From the NCBI RefSeq assembly GCF_014203395.1, contig NZ_JACHIW010000001.1:3455501-3519500 (forward strand): a DNA stretch of 64,000 bases. The letters run 5' to 3'. A model generated the notes under the pieces. The model saw only the letters and a program-made list of their open reading frames with translations, ran no database searches and was not told the origin of the DNA. Positions 27,304 through 35,880 of this stretch are shown here, piece by piece. Position 1 is the first letter of the stretch. Every line of letters starts with the position of its first letter. A program made the position numbers and the translations under genes. The stretch is from Saccharopolyspora phatthalungensis. GTDB lineage: Bacteria; Actinomycetota; Actinomycetes; Mycobacteriales; Pseudonocardiaceae.

Positions 27304-28263
27304 TCAGAGGTCGGTGATGTCCCAGGTAAGGGTGCGCTGCTCGTCGCCGGGCCGGGGCGTCCAGCGCACCGTGGTGAGCTCCGTGGACTCCGGCAGCACG
27401 TACACGGTGTGGCCGCCCGCTGTTTCGCCGGGCTGCACGCCGATGCGGTGCGGGGGACGCGAGGACAGCGACACCGGCGCCTTCGACACCGCGGAGCCGT
27501 CCTTGGCGATCAACTCCAGGTACAGGTCGGGCAGCGAGGCGAACGGCGTGGTCCCGCGATTGGTCAGCTCGGTGTGCACGACGACCGCGCGCTCGCCCTC
27601 CCGCAGCTCGTAACCCGCCGCGGTGAACAGGAAGTCGGCCGGGTCCACGACCTCGACGAGCAGGATGGTGATCCGCTCACCCTCCAGGCCCTCGACGTCG
27701 AGCTTGCTGCCGACCTTGCCGGTGCGCACCGGCTGCGGCGCGCGCTGGGTGCCCGGCCGCTGCTGGTCGCCGCGGGCCCAGGCCGCCGACCCCGGCGGGC
27801 CCCAGACGTTCATCGGGTTCTGCGGTCCCGGCTTGGCGGGTTGCTGCTGGAAGGACGTCGGCGGCGGGCCGGACGGGACGAACGGCTGCGGGCCGCTCGG
27901 CCCCCCGTAGCCGGGCGCCGGGTAGCCACCGCTGGGCATCGGGTAAGCGCCGGACGGCTGCGGGTAGGAGCCGGAGTGCTGCACCGGGTAGCCACCGCTG
28001 ACCGGACCGGACACCTGGTAGGCACCGCTTGCCGTGTTCTGCGCGGCCCATTGCTGCGCCGCGGCGACCGCATTGCGGATGCCTTGCGCATCGCACTCGA
28101 CGCCGACGATCAGCGGCAGCCCGGTCGTGGACAGGGCAGCAAGACGCGCTGCGACGTCGCGCACATCCATGCCGAGCCGGCCGGCGATCTCGGGAACCGC
28201 CGCACGGCCCATCTCGGCGACGACGCTCAACAGCCGCACGTCCACGGGATCAGGGCCAGCCAC
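27304..28263 (-). CDS. Hypothetical protein: AsnC-like HTH, Pro/Gly/Tyr-rich linker, beta-rich C-terminal domain
   Basis: Unnamed 319-aa protein. Residues 1-60 resemble a winged HTH (VRLLSVVAEMGRAAVPEIAG then DVRDVAARLAAL). Residues about 80-175 are low-complexity Gly/Pro/Ser/Tyr/Gln repeats (GGYP, SGAYP). The last 130 residues (VEGLEGERITILLVEVVDPA, VVVHTELTNRG) look like an immunoglobulin-like domain of the DUF4352 sort. No membrane segment is evident. GTG 28263 lies 8 nt after TAGCGT, suggesting a leaderless mRNA. It may share transcription with pntA. The function is unknown. Confidence 0.75.
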   Translation of the reverse strand: MAGPDPVDVRLLSVVAEMGRAAVPEIAGRLGMDVRDVAARLAALSTTGLPLIVGVECDAQGIRNAVAAAQQWAAQNTASGAYQVSGPVSGGYPVQHSGSYPQPSGAYPMPSGGYPAPGYGGPSGPQPFVPSGPPPTSFQQQPAKPGPQNPMNVWGPPGSAAWARGDQQRPGTQRAPQPVRTGKVGSKLDVEGLEGERITILLVEVVDPADFLFTAAGYELREGERAVVVHTELTNRGTTPFASLPDLYLELIAKDGSAVSKAPVSLSSRPPHRIGVQPGETAGGHTVYVLPESTELTTVRWTPRPGDEQRTLTWDITDL

Positions 28264-28437
28264 GTCGTGCCACGCTACCCGCTCCGCCCCGCTGTCGCGT
28301 CAAGGGCACGCGCTTTTGCTCGCCGAGCCACGTGTTCACCAGGAAACCTCGCGCAACGCCGGGGGAATCTCCGATCACGTCGGAGGCGCGAGTTAGGCTG
28401 ACACCTCTCCCCACAGCCGCCGAAGGAGGACTTCCCC

Positions 28438-28997
28438 GTGCCTGTCGTCCCCTTCGTCCACCTGCACGTGCACACCGAGTACTCGATGCTCGACGGTGCG
28501 GCGAAGGTCGGGGCGCTATTCGCCGAAGCGGAGCGGCTCGGCATGCCCGCGGTGGGCATGACCGACCACGGCAACATGTTCGGTGCGGACGAGTTTTACC
28601 AGCAGGCGAAGAAAACCGGCATCAAACCGATCATCGGCATCGAGGCGTATCTCGCGCCGGCCAGCCGGTTCCACGCATCAACGAGCGGGAGGGCACGATC
28701 AGCGTGTTCGCCTCGGATGCGGTGCCGGTGGACATTTCGGCGGCGGAGACCGACCCGGGCACCGATCCGGCGTTCGTGATCAAGGTGCCGGTGGGCCGGG
28801 TCGACCAAACCCTGGTGGCGGAGCTCAAGCGGACGCTGCGGGCGCACTCGGGCACCACGCCGGTGCACCTGAAGCTGCAGAGCCCCCGCGGCATTACCCG
28901 CCTCGCCCTGTCCAGCGACTACTTCGTGTCCACGGAGAACGGCCTGCGGGGCGAACTCAAGGGCCTCCTCGGCGCGGGCTGCTTCGAGGCCCACTGA
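28438..28997 (+). pseudogene. dnaE1: dnaE1 remnant with a large internal deletion
   Basis: DNA polymerase III alpha subunit locus reduced to its two ends. Bases 28438 to about 28674 encode the start of the PHP domain ([47 protein letters not shown]). From about 28674, one frame over, come the last 107 residues of DnaE1 ([20 protein letters not shown] to ELKGLLGAGCFEAH). Actinobacterial DnaE1 is about 1180 aa, so roughly 1000 residues (about 3 kb), including the whole polymerase core, are missing and the junction is out of frame. An intact copy must exist elsewhere, or this is an assembly collapse. Confidence 0.9.
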
Positions 28998-29001
28998 CGT
29001 A

Positions 29002-29021
29002 GCGATTTCGATGGAAATCGC
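29002..29021. repeat. GCGATTTC palindrome
   Basis: An 8-bp perfect stem (29002-29009 with 29014-29021) with the 4-nt loop GATG lies 4 bp after the dnaE1 remnant stop. It has the same core as the longer hairpin at 42397-42442. It is probably a terminator-type intergenic repeat. Confidence 0.6.
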
Positions 29022-29054
29022 CACCGGTGCCGGGTCGCGACGTGACAGCAGGAC

Positions 29055-29075
29055 GTGAAAAGTGTTCACTAGGGT
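29055..29075 (+). promoter_or_regulatory. P450 promoter with operator-like dyad
   Basis: GTGAA (29055-29059) and TTCAC (29065-29069) form a 15-bp dyad that abuts TAGGGT (29070-29075), a likely -10 box. A repressor bound here would block the promoter of the cytochrome P450 gene that starts at 29109. Confidence 0.45.
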
Positions 29076-29108
29076 TCTCGTCATCGCTGCTGAGCGCGAA
29101 GGAAACCG

Positions 29109-30338
29109 ATGTCGTCCAACATCCAGGCCCAGGCCGGTCTTCCCGTCTTCGACCACGATTTCGTCCAGCACCTGCACACCCGGAACGCGCAACTCCGGAG
29201 CACCACGCCGGTCCAGCGGATGGTCACCCACCAGGGCATGGAGGTCTGGGTAATCACCCGGTACGACGACGCCCGCGCCGCGCTGGCCGACCACCGGTTG
29301 GGCAAGAACGCCATCCGGACCCAGGAAGTGGTCAACGCGAAGCTGCCGCCGGACGCGGACCACGGGGAGTTCGCTACCGAGTTGGCCGTCCACATGCTGA
29401 ACATGGACATCCCGGACCACACCCGGCTGCGCAAACTCGTGGTCAAGGCATTCACCGCGCGCCGGGTGGAGAGCATGCGCCCGCACATCGAGCAGATCAG
29501 CGCGGCACTGCTCGACGCGATCCCCGACAAGTCCGACGTCAACCTGCTGGACGCCTTTGCGTTCCCGTTGCCTACCCAGGTGATCTCCGAGATGCTCGGC
29601 GTGGACGAGAGCCGTCGGGACGACTTCCGGGCCTGGACCAACACCATCCTGGACGCCTCCGACGAGCAAGCGTTGCAACACGCCGTGCAGTCGGCGTCCG
29701 CGTACATGGTCGAGCTCATCGCGACCAAGCGACGCGAACCGGCCGACGACCTGATCACCGCGCTGATCGAGGCCAGGGATGACGAGGACCGGCTCAGCGA
29801 GCAGGAGCTGATCGCGACGGTGTTCCTGCTGCTGGTCGCCGGGCACGAGACGACCGTGAACCTGATCGGGAACGGGGTGCTGGCGCTGTTGCGCAACCCC
29901 GAGCAGTGGGCGGCGCTGGTGGCCGACCCGGGCTTGGTGCCCGACGCGGTCGAGGAGATGCTGCGCTTCGACGGTCCGGTAATCCACGGGACGTTGCGGC
30001 ACACCATCGAGCCCGTCGAGTACGGCGGCGTGGAGATCCCGGCCGGCGAAATCGTCTGGGTTGGACTGTCCGCGGGCAGCAACGACCCGGAGCGCTTCGC
30101 CGAACCGGACCGCTTCGACATCACCCGCGACGCTCGCGGGCACCTGGCGTTCGGTCACGGCATCCACTTCTGCCTGGGCGCGCAACTGGCCCGCCTGGAG
30201 GCGCAGATCGCGCTGCGGCAGCTCGTCGAGCGCTTCCCGAACCTCCGTGCCGTCGGCTCGCTGGACGACGTGCAGTGGCGCTTCAGCTCGCTCATCCACG
30301 GACTGCAGGAACTCCGGGTCTGCCTAGCGGAGGGCTGA
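29109..30338 (+). CDS. Cytochrome P450 (CYP107-like)
   Basis: Soluble class I heme monooxygenase of 409 aa, needing separate ferredoxin and reductase, none of which is encoded nearby. The I-helix oxygen-binding motif is VAGHETT (about residue 245). The ExxR motif falls in VEEMLR. The heme loop is AFGHGIHFCLGAQLAR with Cys355 as ligand. The sequence style (MDIPDHTRLRKLV, QVISEMLGV) is that of actinobacterial CYP107/CYP105 enzymes of secondary metabolism or xenobiotic oxidation. The substrate is unknown. No biosynthetic partners are adjacent. It follows the dnaE1 remnant. Confidence 0.92.
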   Translation: MSSNIQAQAGLPVFDHDFVQHLHTRNAQLRSTTPVQRMVTHQGMEVWVITRYDDARAALADHRLGKNAIRTQEVVNAKLPPDADHGEFATELAVHMLNMDIPDHTRLRKLVVKAFTARRVESMRPHIEQISAALLDAIPDKSDVNLLDAFAFPLPTQVISEMLGVDESRRDDFRAWTNTILDASDEQALQHAVQSASAYMVELIATKRREPADDLITALIEARDDEDRLSEQELIATVFLLLVAGHETTVNLIGNGVLALLRNPEQWAALVADPGLVPDAVEEMLRFDGPVIHGTLRHTIEPVEYGGVEIPAGEIVWVGLSAGSNDPERFAEPDRFDITRDARGHLAFGHGIHFCLGAQLARLEAQIALRQLVERFPNLRAVGSLDDVQWRFSSLIHGLQELRVCLAEG

Positions 30339-30363
30339 CCTCCGATCGACGCGGTGGAGCCCG

Positions 30364-32397
30364 TCAGCGCCGCGCGATGATGGTGTACGGGCCCACTTCG
30401 CGCTTGACGAAGGCGGGGGAGTCGAACACCGCGGGGTCGAAGTAGACGTCGTAGTCCCGGACGTTCGGCTGCTGGGGGAAGGCGTCGGCCTTCAGCCGCA
30501 GGACGAGCTTGCCCGCCTCGTCCGCCGGCGCCTCCACAGTGGACCCCCGGCTTGGTGCGGGGGAATTCTGGCTTGCTGTAGGTGAATTCGGGCTCGCCGG
30601 ATTGCTCAGGACGAACACGTTGGGGGGCAGGAACGGGCTCGTGCGCAGCATGCGCAGGAGGTCGTCCGGGGTCTTCGCCGTGCTCCACCGCTGGATCAGG
30701 GCGGCCCGGTCGGCGTAGTCCGCCAGCGGGTTGGCATAGTGCGGCGTTTCCTGCTGGAAACCCCAGTACGGCTGGAAGGACATCAGCTGGTAGTCGGTGC
30801 CGAGCAGCACGTTCTGGTCCGGTTTGCGGCCGGTCAGCTCGGCGATCGCGCGGATCTCGTCGTCGATCCAGGAGCCGGGCTCGGCCGGATCCCGCTGTCC
30901 CATCGCGTTGTCGCCGGTCGGGTAGTAGTCCTGGTACGCGCGTTCGGCGGAGTCGCGCAACGCCAGCCCGAGCGCGCCCTGGTTGATCGTGATGGCACCG
31001 AGCAGCCCCAGCGCGGCGGCGACCATGCTAATGCGCAATGCGTACTTGGTGTCGAGCTTGCGCCGCAGGTAGCCGATGAGCTCCAGCAGGCCGAAGACAC
31101 CGCCGACGGTCAGCGTCACGTCGAGGATCACGTTGAGACGGAACGCCAGCAGCGTCGTCTTGGCGATCAGTGCCAGCGTCGAGAGCACGAACCAGCCGTA
31201 GACCGCGATCACGATGGTGAGCATCGACGCGGCCACTTCGCTGCGTCGGCACCGCATCAGCAGCCACACCAGGCCCACCAGGCACAGGCCGCCGAACGCG
31301 GTGGCCTCCATCATCGGCACCGGCAGGAACGCGCTGTCTTCGGGCAGGTAGTGCTGGGCCGCGCTACGCGGGTTGTCGAGCAGGAAATGCGTTTCCAGCA
31401 GGTACGGCCACCACACCAGCAAAGCGATGAGGAGACTGACGATGCCGATCGGCAGCAGCCGCAGGAACAACTGCCGTACCGTCGGCCACGGCGCTTGTCC
31501 CTGGTGCACCCGGAACGTCCCGATGACGACCGCCATCAGCACGACCATCAGCACCGCGAACACGAAGTGCAGGGTGTAGGTGATCGCGGCAAAACCGACG
31601 AAGGCGCCGATGCAGACCAATGTCCATCGTGGAGCGCGCTCCCGGCGGCGCAGCGCGTGCCAGGCCAGCACGGCCACCGGCGCCAGCCACGCCGCCGACG
31701 GCCACGCGTAGGGCTCCTCGATGCCGTGCAACATGCCGGCGAGCGCCGTGGCCAGCGCGGCGAGCAGCGCGAGCCGACGCCGCACCACGACGCTCCAGAG
31801 CGTGAACGCGACGACGGTAGTCACCGCGACCCAGGCCAGCGCGTACGGCTTGTACGCCGCCCAGCCCTCCCACCCGATGAGGTTCGCGAAGCGACCGCCC
31901 AGCCAGAACCAGCCGCCCGGGTAGTAGGGCCCGACGCCGGCGTAGTTCATGTCCAGCAAGGCGGGCGAGGACGCCATCCGCGTCATGTACTGGAGGCGGA
32001 ACCCGTTGTCCACAGTGGATCCACCGTAGTAGAACCGGGTGGACTCCAACGGAATCGCCAAGGCGAACGTGCTGAACGAGCTCAGTGCCACCCAGGTGCC
32101 CAGCAGTCGCGCCCAGCGCGGCGAACGCCGATATCCGAACATCAGCAACAGGAACACCACGGCCAACACCAGCGCGCTGCCGACGGCCGCGAGTGCTTCC
32201 GGCGCGTAGCTGGGTTCGCTGATGCTCAGCCGCGCGATGGCGAACTGCAACAGCAGGCTGACCAGCGCGGCCACCGCCGCGCCTAGGAAGAGCTCGGCGA
32301 CGGTACTGCGCAGCGGCAGGCGAACGGCCGAATCTCGGCGCGGTTCGTCGATCGGGCTAGGTCCGGTCAACAGGGGACTCGGCAAGATTCCCGCCAC
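30364..32397 (-). CDS. aftA: AftA-type galactan 5-O-arabinofuranosyltransferase
   Basis: Polytopic GT-C glycosyltransferase (GT85) that adds the first arabinofuranose from decaprenyl-phospho-arabinose to cell-wall galactan. The protein is 677 aa. About 11-13 hydrophobic helices fill residues 30-470. The first extracytoplasmic loop carries the family stretch RFYYGGSTVDNGFRLQYM and SPALLDMNYAGVGPYYPGG, and the C-terminal ~190 residues form the soluble AftA domain. The frame is open further upstream, but GTG 32397 after AAGGA is chosen. It indicates an arabinogalactan-containing wall. A Pro/Ser-rich insertion lies near residue 600. Confidence 0.88.
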   Translation of the reverse strand: MAGILPSPLLTGPSPIDEPRRDSAVRLPLRSTVAELFLGAAVAALVSLLLQFAIARLSISEPSYAPEALAAVGSALVLAVVFLLLMFGYRRSPRWARLLGTWVALSSFSTFALAIPLESTRFYYGGSTVDNGFRLQYMTRMASSPALLDMNYAGVGPYYPGGWFWLGGRFANLIGWEGWAAYKPYALAWVAVTTVVAFTLWSVVVRRRLALLAALATALAGMLHGIEEPYAWPSAAWLAPVAVLAWHALRRRERAPRWTLVCIGAFVGFAAITYTLHFVFAVLMVVLMAVVIGTFRVHQGQAPWPTVRQLFLRLLPIGIVSLLIALLVWWPYLLETHFLLDNPRSAAQHYLPEDSAFLPVPMMEATAFGGLCLVGLVWLLMRCRRSEVAASMLTIVIAVYGWFVLSTLALIAKTTLLAFRLNVILDVTLTVGGVFGLLELIGYLRRKLDTKYALRISMVAAALGLLGAITINQGALGLALRDSAERAYQDYYPTGDNAMGQRDPAEPGSWIDDEIRAIAELTGRKPDQNVLLGTDYQLMSFQPYWGFQQETPHYANPLADYADRAALIQRWSTAKTPDDLLRMLRTSPFLPPNVFVLSNPASPNSPTASQNSPAPSRGSTVEAPADEAGKLVLRLKADAFPQQPNVRDYDVYFDPAVFDSPAFVKREVGPYTIIARR

Positions 32398-32553
32398 TTC
32401 ACGCGTCCTTAGGCGTAGCTGACATGGGGGCTCGCGCAGAATAGTTGACGTGCGCTGACCGCCCGGGCATCGGGTGATGCGGCCGCGACGTCGCGGAGCG
32501 CTAGGGTGACGCAGCAGGAGAGTGTGTGGCAGCCGGTAGGAGGAGGTCGGCGA

Positions 32554-33165
32554 GTGGCTGACAGCCCGGTGGAGTCCGGCGGTACGCCGCAGCAGGTCGG
32601 GCCCGCCTCCGGACCCGAGGAGGAGCTGCTGGTTCCGCAGCTCATCGCGCCGCCGCCCCGAGTGGTGGTCAAGGCCGACGTGCTGCCCGCGGTGAGCGCG
32701 GTGTCGTTGATCGCGCTGCTGGGTTTGCCGATCGGGTGGGTGTGGTCGCGGCTGGCTCCGCCGCAGGAGAACGTCCTCGGCCCGCACGGGTCGCTGACCC
32801 CGATGCTGGTGGAGGGCTACCACGGGTTCGACGCGATCGCGATCTTCGCACTGATCGCCTTCGCCGCGGGGTTGCTGACCGCCGCCGTGCTGTGGCTGGC
32901 GCGCGGCCGTCGAGGCCCGGTGCTGCTCATCGCCGGCGCGCTCGGTTCGGTGGTCGCATCGTGGCTGGGCATGCAGATGGGTGCGTTGTTCGCCCAGGGC
33001 CTGTACACGATGCCCGCGAACCCGCAGTTGGGCGACCTGATCACGGTCGCTCCGGAGGTCGGCAGCTACTGGGTGGTGCTGGTGCAGCCGTTTGGGCTTG
33101 CGCTCGGTTATGGCCTCGCGGCCTCCTGGAACGGCCTCGACGACCTCGGCCGCCGCCTGGGCTGA
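32554..33165 (+). CDS. Four-TM membrane protein (DUF2567-like)
   Basis: Protein of 203 aa, divergent from aftA. An acidic, Pro-rich cytoplasmic N terminus (about 45 residues) is followed by four hydrophobic segments (about 52-75, 100-122, 128-150 and 170-190). It resembles actinobacterial DUF2567 proteins by architecture, but this match is tentative. GTG 32554 is chosen over the upstream GTG 32506 because it has a very strong AGGAGGAGG ribosome site at normal distance. The function is unknown. Confidence 0.75.
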   Translation: MADSPVESGGTPQQVGPASGPEEELLVPQLIAPPPRVVVKADVLPAVSAVSLIALLGLPIGWVWSRLAPPQENVLGPHGSLTPMLVEGYHGFDAIAIFALIAFAAGLLTAAVLWLARGRRGPVLLIAGALGSVVASWLGMQMGALFAQGLYTMPANPQLGDLITVAPEVGSYWVVLVQPFGLALGYGLAASWNGLDDLGRRLG

Positions 33166-33215
33166 CCCACCCAAGCCCCTGCAGGCGGTGGAACCGTGCC
33201 CCGCGGACCCGGCGA

Positions 33216-34199
33216 TCAGGCCGAAGCGCCGCGGAAGGACTGGGTGATCTGATTGAGCGTGTCGACGGAAACCGCGTCGGGCACGTTCTGATCGGCGGCA
33301 GTGATGAACACCACCGAGCTCTGCCCGTCGTTGTTGGTGGCGAGCACGCTGACCGCCACCGCTGCGGAGTCGCAGGGACCGGGTGCCGTCAGCGTGACCT
33401 GCGCGGTGACCCGGATGGCCGGGACGGTGCCGCCGGCGATCTGGAGCTGCTCCGGCGGGCCCGGCACGACCACGGGCGCGTGGCCGTCCCGCGTGTAGGC
33501 GAGTGCGGCGAACTTCTGCAGGGTCTCGTTGGCCACCGTGGTGTCGTTCGAGCCCCTGCGCGCCGTCGCGCCAGCCGTCGCTCGGTAGCTGTTTACGTCG
33601 CCGGGGCAGAAGCCCTTCTGGTAGTCGGCCACGCCGGTCATCGTCACCGGGTCGTCGGGCGGGCCGATGCCGTGGACGTTGTCCGAATTGGGGTCCAGTT
33701 CCCAGTTCGGCGGCACGTCGTAGATCGCGCCCCGCCTGGGCACCGATGCCACCTGCCAGCCCGGCACCACCGGCTTCAGGTTCGGGTTGGCCGCGGCCGC
33801 CGACGTGGTGGGCGCGCTGCTGGTCGTCCGGGACGGCGCGGTGGTACGCGTGGTTGCCGGGGGCGATGCCGCCTGGCTGCCGCCGTCCGTGCTGAGCACG
33901 ACGATCGTGGTGACGACGGCGATCACCGCCACGGCGGCGAGCGCGATCGCGGCGACCAGCGGACCTCGGCTCTTGCGGGGTGGCGGCGGTGCCGGAAAGC
34001 CGCCGACCATTCCGGGGTAAACGGGCGGCTGTGGCTGCGGCGGATGGGGCTGCGCCGGATGGGGTTGCGAGAACGCGCCGAAACCCTGGTACTGCATGCC
34101 GGGCTGCCCCGACGCTCCAGGATTACCGGCTACGGGCTGCCCGGTGTTCGGATCATACTGCCCGTACTCGTGGGAACCCCAATTGCCCGGTGACGACAT
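33216..34199 (-). CDS. Membrane-anchored extracytoplasmic hypothetical protein
   Basis: Protein of 327 aa. A Pro/Gln/Gly/His-rich cytoplasmic N terminus (1-75, including QPHPAQPHPPQPQPP) leads to a single transmembrane helix (about 79-105). A Ser/Thr/Ala-rich spacer (105-140) and a folded outer domain (about 145-327) follow. The outer domain has Cys residues in KGFCPGDVNSYR and PGPCDSAA that could pair. The layout is typical of actinobacterial anchored proteins of unknown function. ATG 34199 lies 6 nt after TAGGAT, so the mRNA is probably leaderless. Confidence 0.75.
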   Translation of the reverse strand: MSSPGNWGSHEYGQYDPNTGQPVAGNPGASGQPGMQYQGFGAFSQPHPAQPHPPQPQPPVYPGMVGGFPAPPPPRKSRGPLVAAIALAAVAVIAVVTTIVVLSTDGGSQAASPPATTRTTAPSRTTSSAPTTSAAAANPNLKPVVPGWQVASVPRRGAIYDVPPNWELDPNSDNVHGIGPPDDPVTMTGVADYQKGFCPGDVNSYRATAGATARRGSNDTTVANETLQKFAALAYTRDGHAPVVVPGPPEQLQIAGGTVPAIRVTAQVTLTAPGPCDSAAVAVSVLATNNDGQSSVVFITAADQNVPDAVSVDTLNQITQSFRGASA

Positions 34200-34211
34200 G
34201 CGAAGATCCTA
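34200..34211 (-). promoter_or_regulatory. Leaderless promoter (-10) of the anchored protein gene
   Basis: On the minus strand TAGGAT (34211-34206) is followed by 6 nt and ATG 34199, with no ribosome site. Confidence 0.45.
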
Positions 34212-34229
34212 GCGATGCCGCCGACTGGG

Positions 34230-34910
34230 TCAGTTGACGCTGGTGTGCTGGGCGAATTCGGTCAGCGGGGCCGGAACCGCGCGCAGCTCGCGGAGGAACT
34301 GGGCCTCTCGCAGCAGTAGCCGCCGGATGCTTCGCAACCGCGCCAGCGGGTCGGTCTCGGCGAGCAACTCCTGCCGGTCTTCCACGGTCAGCACGCAATC
34401 GTCGGCCAGCAGGTAGGAAAGCGCCGCGGCGTCGGCGTCTTCGCCGGGGACCTCGCGCCGCCCGCCGCGCAACCCGGTCTCGTGGTAGCGCTGGTAAGCC
34501 GAGCGCGCGGCGGTGGTCAGGTGTTCCCGGCGCGCTGCCGAATCGTTCTCCGCGGCACTGTCCGGCAGCCATTCGACCTCGGCCATCAGGTACGGCGCGG
34601 CGCTCCCGTCGATCTGTAGCAGGCGGAACCGCCGGTCGCCGTTGGCGCTGACGTCATAACGCCCGCCGGGCAATTGCCGCACCTGATCCAGCACCGCCGA
34701 GCACCCGACGTCGTACATCGAGTCCACGTTGTCCTCGCCGGTCTCCCAGCCTTGCTTGATGGCCACCACGCCGAACCGGCGGTCCGGCAGGTCCTCGCCC
34801 ACCAGGTCGGTGACCAGCTGCCGGTAGCGCGGTTCGAAGATGTGCAGCGGCAGGTGACCGCCCGGTAGCAGCACGGATCCGAGCGGGAACAGCGGGAGCA
34901 CCTCAGTCAC
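34230..34910 (-). CDS. LON N-terminal (substrate-binding) domain protein
   Basis: Stand-alone LON_substr_bdg domain protein of 226 aa, with no AAA or protease domain. The N terminus LPLFPLGSVLLPGGHLPLHIFEPRY is the family hallmark, followed by GVVAIKQGWETG and a C-terminal helical bundle. Such proteins may recognise misfolded proteins or act as adaptors, but the role in actinobacteria is not established. GTG 34910 lies 6 nt after TAGGTT (34922-34917), another leaderless arrangement. A repeat copy lies just upstream. Confidence 0.88.
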   Translation of the reverse strand: MTEVLPLFPLGSVLLPGGHLPLHIFEPRYRQLVTDLVGEDLPDRRFGVVAIKQGWETGEDNVDSMYDVGCSAVLDQVRQLPGGRYDVSANGDRRFRLLQIDGSAAPYLMAEVEWLPDSAAENDSAARREHLTTAARSAYQRYHETGLRGGRREVPGEDADAAALSYLLADDCVLTVEDRQELLAETDPLARLRSIRRLLLREAQFLRELRAVPAPLTEFAQHTSVN

Positions 34911-34960
34911 GCTTCCAACCTACGTGCCTGGCGCCGGTGAGGCAGCATGTTGACCTCTAG

Positions 34961-35171
34961 GGTCTGTCTTATAAGCGGCGTAAGCCGCTTGTGGTGTGGG
35001 ACTCAGCTTGCACCGCCTGCCCAAGGGATCCCAAACGGCTCAGACGTCGCCTGGCGAGGACAGCCCCAGCGCCGTGTATTGGGCTATACATCAGTCGGGG
35101 ATCCCGGAGCCCAGGCGGCGTGTGAGGTTCCGCTACCCGCACCGCTACGCAAACCACGTTTGAAACACTCT
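34961..35171 (-). repeat. MITE-like repeat, copy B (211 bp, inverted relative to copy A)
   Basis: Minus-strand copy of the repeat at 20656-20866, of equal length. It is flanked by CTAG on both sides (34957-34960 and 35172-35175), a 4-bp target duplication of the YTAR type used by the IS5 branch of the IS5 family. A second CTAG follows at 35176-35179 and contains the stop codon of nrtR. Reading inward, the ends (GTCTTATAAGCGG and TTTCAAACGTGG) are imperfect inverted repeats. It encodes no transposase. Confidence 0.85.
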
Positions 35172-35175
35172 CTAG

Positions 35176-35880
35176 CTAGGTCGGCGGGCGGAACACCGCG
35201 AACGGGTCGGTGACCTGTAGATCCCGCGAGGTGAACTGGAAGAGCGCGGGCGGGCGGCCACCGGCCGGGCCGGCGGGCAGCGTGCGACCGGTGGGTTCCA
35301 GCACCCCCCGCCGGGACAGCACGCGTTGCAGGTTCGTCGCCGCGACCTGGTAGCCGAGCGCGGCGGAGTAGATCCGGCGCAGCTCCGAGACGGTGAACTC
35401 GACGGGCGCCAGCGCGAAGCCGATGTTGGTGTAGGACAGCTTCGCGCGCAGCCGGTCGCGCGCGGCCAGCACGATCAGCTCGTGGTCGAAGGCGGTCGGC
35501 GGCAGCGCGTCCACCGGGTGCCACGCCGTGTCGGCGGGCATCGCGGGGTCGGTGTCGGAGGGCACGAGCCCGAGGAAGGCGGTGGCGACCACCCGGCGGC
35601 CGGGCAGCCGGTCCGGCTTGCTGAACACCGAGAGCTGCTCCACGTGGGAAAGCTTGTGCACGTCGACCTTCTCGGCCAGCTGTCGCCGGATCGAGCTCTC
35701 GACGTCTTCGGTGTCGGCCAGCCTCCCGCCGGGCAGCGACCACCGGTGGACGTCCGGTTCCTGGGCGCGTTGCCAGAGCATCACCTGCAACCGGTCGTCG
35801 CGGATCTGAAGGACCCCGGCGAGCACTTCGTGACCAACATAGCCCTTGTCCGCGCGACTTGAGGTGTTAGTATGTGGCAC
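35176..35880 (-). CDS. nrtR: NrtR-type Nudix-related transcriptional regulator of NAD synthesis
   Basis: Repressor of NAD biosynthesis that, in the family, binds ADP-ribose through an N-terminal Nudix fold and DNA through a C-terminal winged helix. The protein is 234 aa. The Nudix box region starts GGRLADTEDVESS, but the catalytic REUxEExGU part reads RQLAEKVD, so the catalytic Glu residues are lost, as expected for a regulator. The C-terminal HTH is around FTVSELRRIYSAALGYQV. It is divergent from nadABC. GTG 35880 lies 7 nt after a perfect TATAAT, giving a leaderless mRNA. An upstream open frame is not used. Confidence 0.88.
   Translation of the reverse strand: MPHTNTSSRADKGYVGHEVLAGVLQIRDDRLQVMLWQRAQEPDVHRWSLPGGRLADTEDVESSIRRQLAEKVDVHKLSHVEQLSVFSKPDRLPGRRVVATAFLGLVPSDTDPAMPADTAWHPVDALPPTAFDHELIVLAARDRLRAKLSYTNIGFALAPVEFTVSELRRIYSAALGYQVAATNLQRVLSRRGVLEPTGRTLPAGPAGGRPPALFQFTSRDLQVTDPFAVFRPPT

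Noticed and set aside
28029..28673. Plus-strand frame leading into the DnaE1 C-terminal piece
   Set aside because: Upstream of about 28674 it is antisense to the minus-strand HTH protein gene and then out of frame with the DnaE1 start. Only the last 107 codons are real DnaE1.
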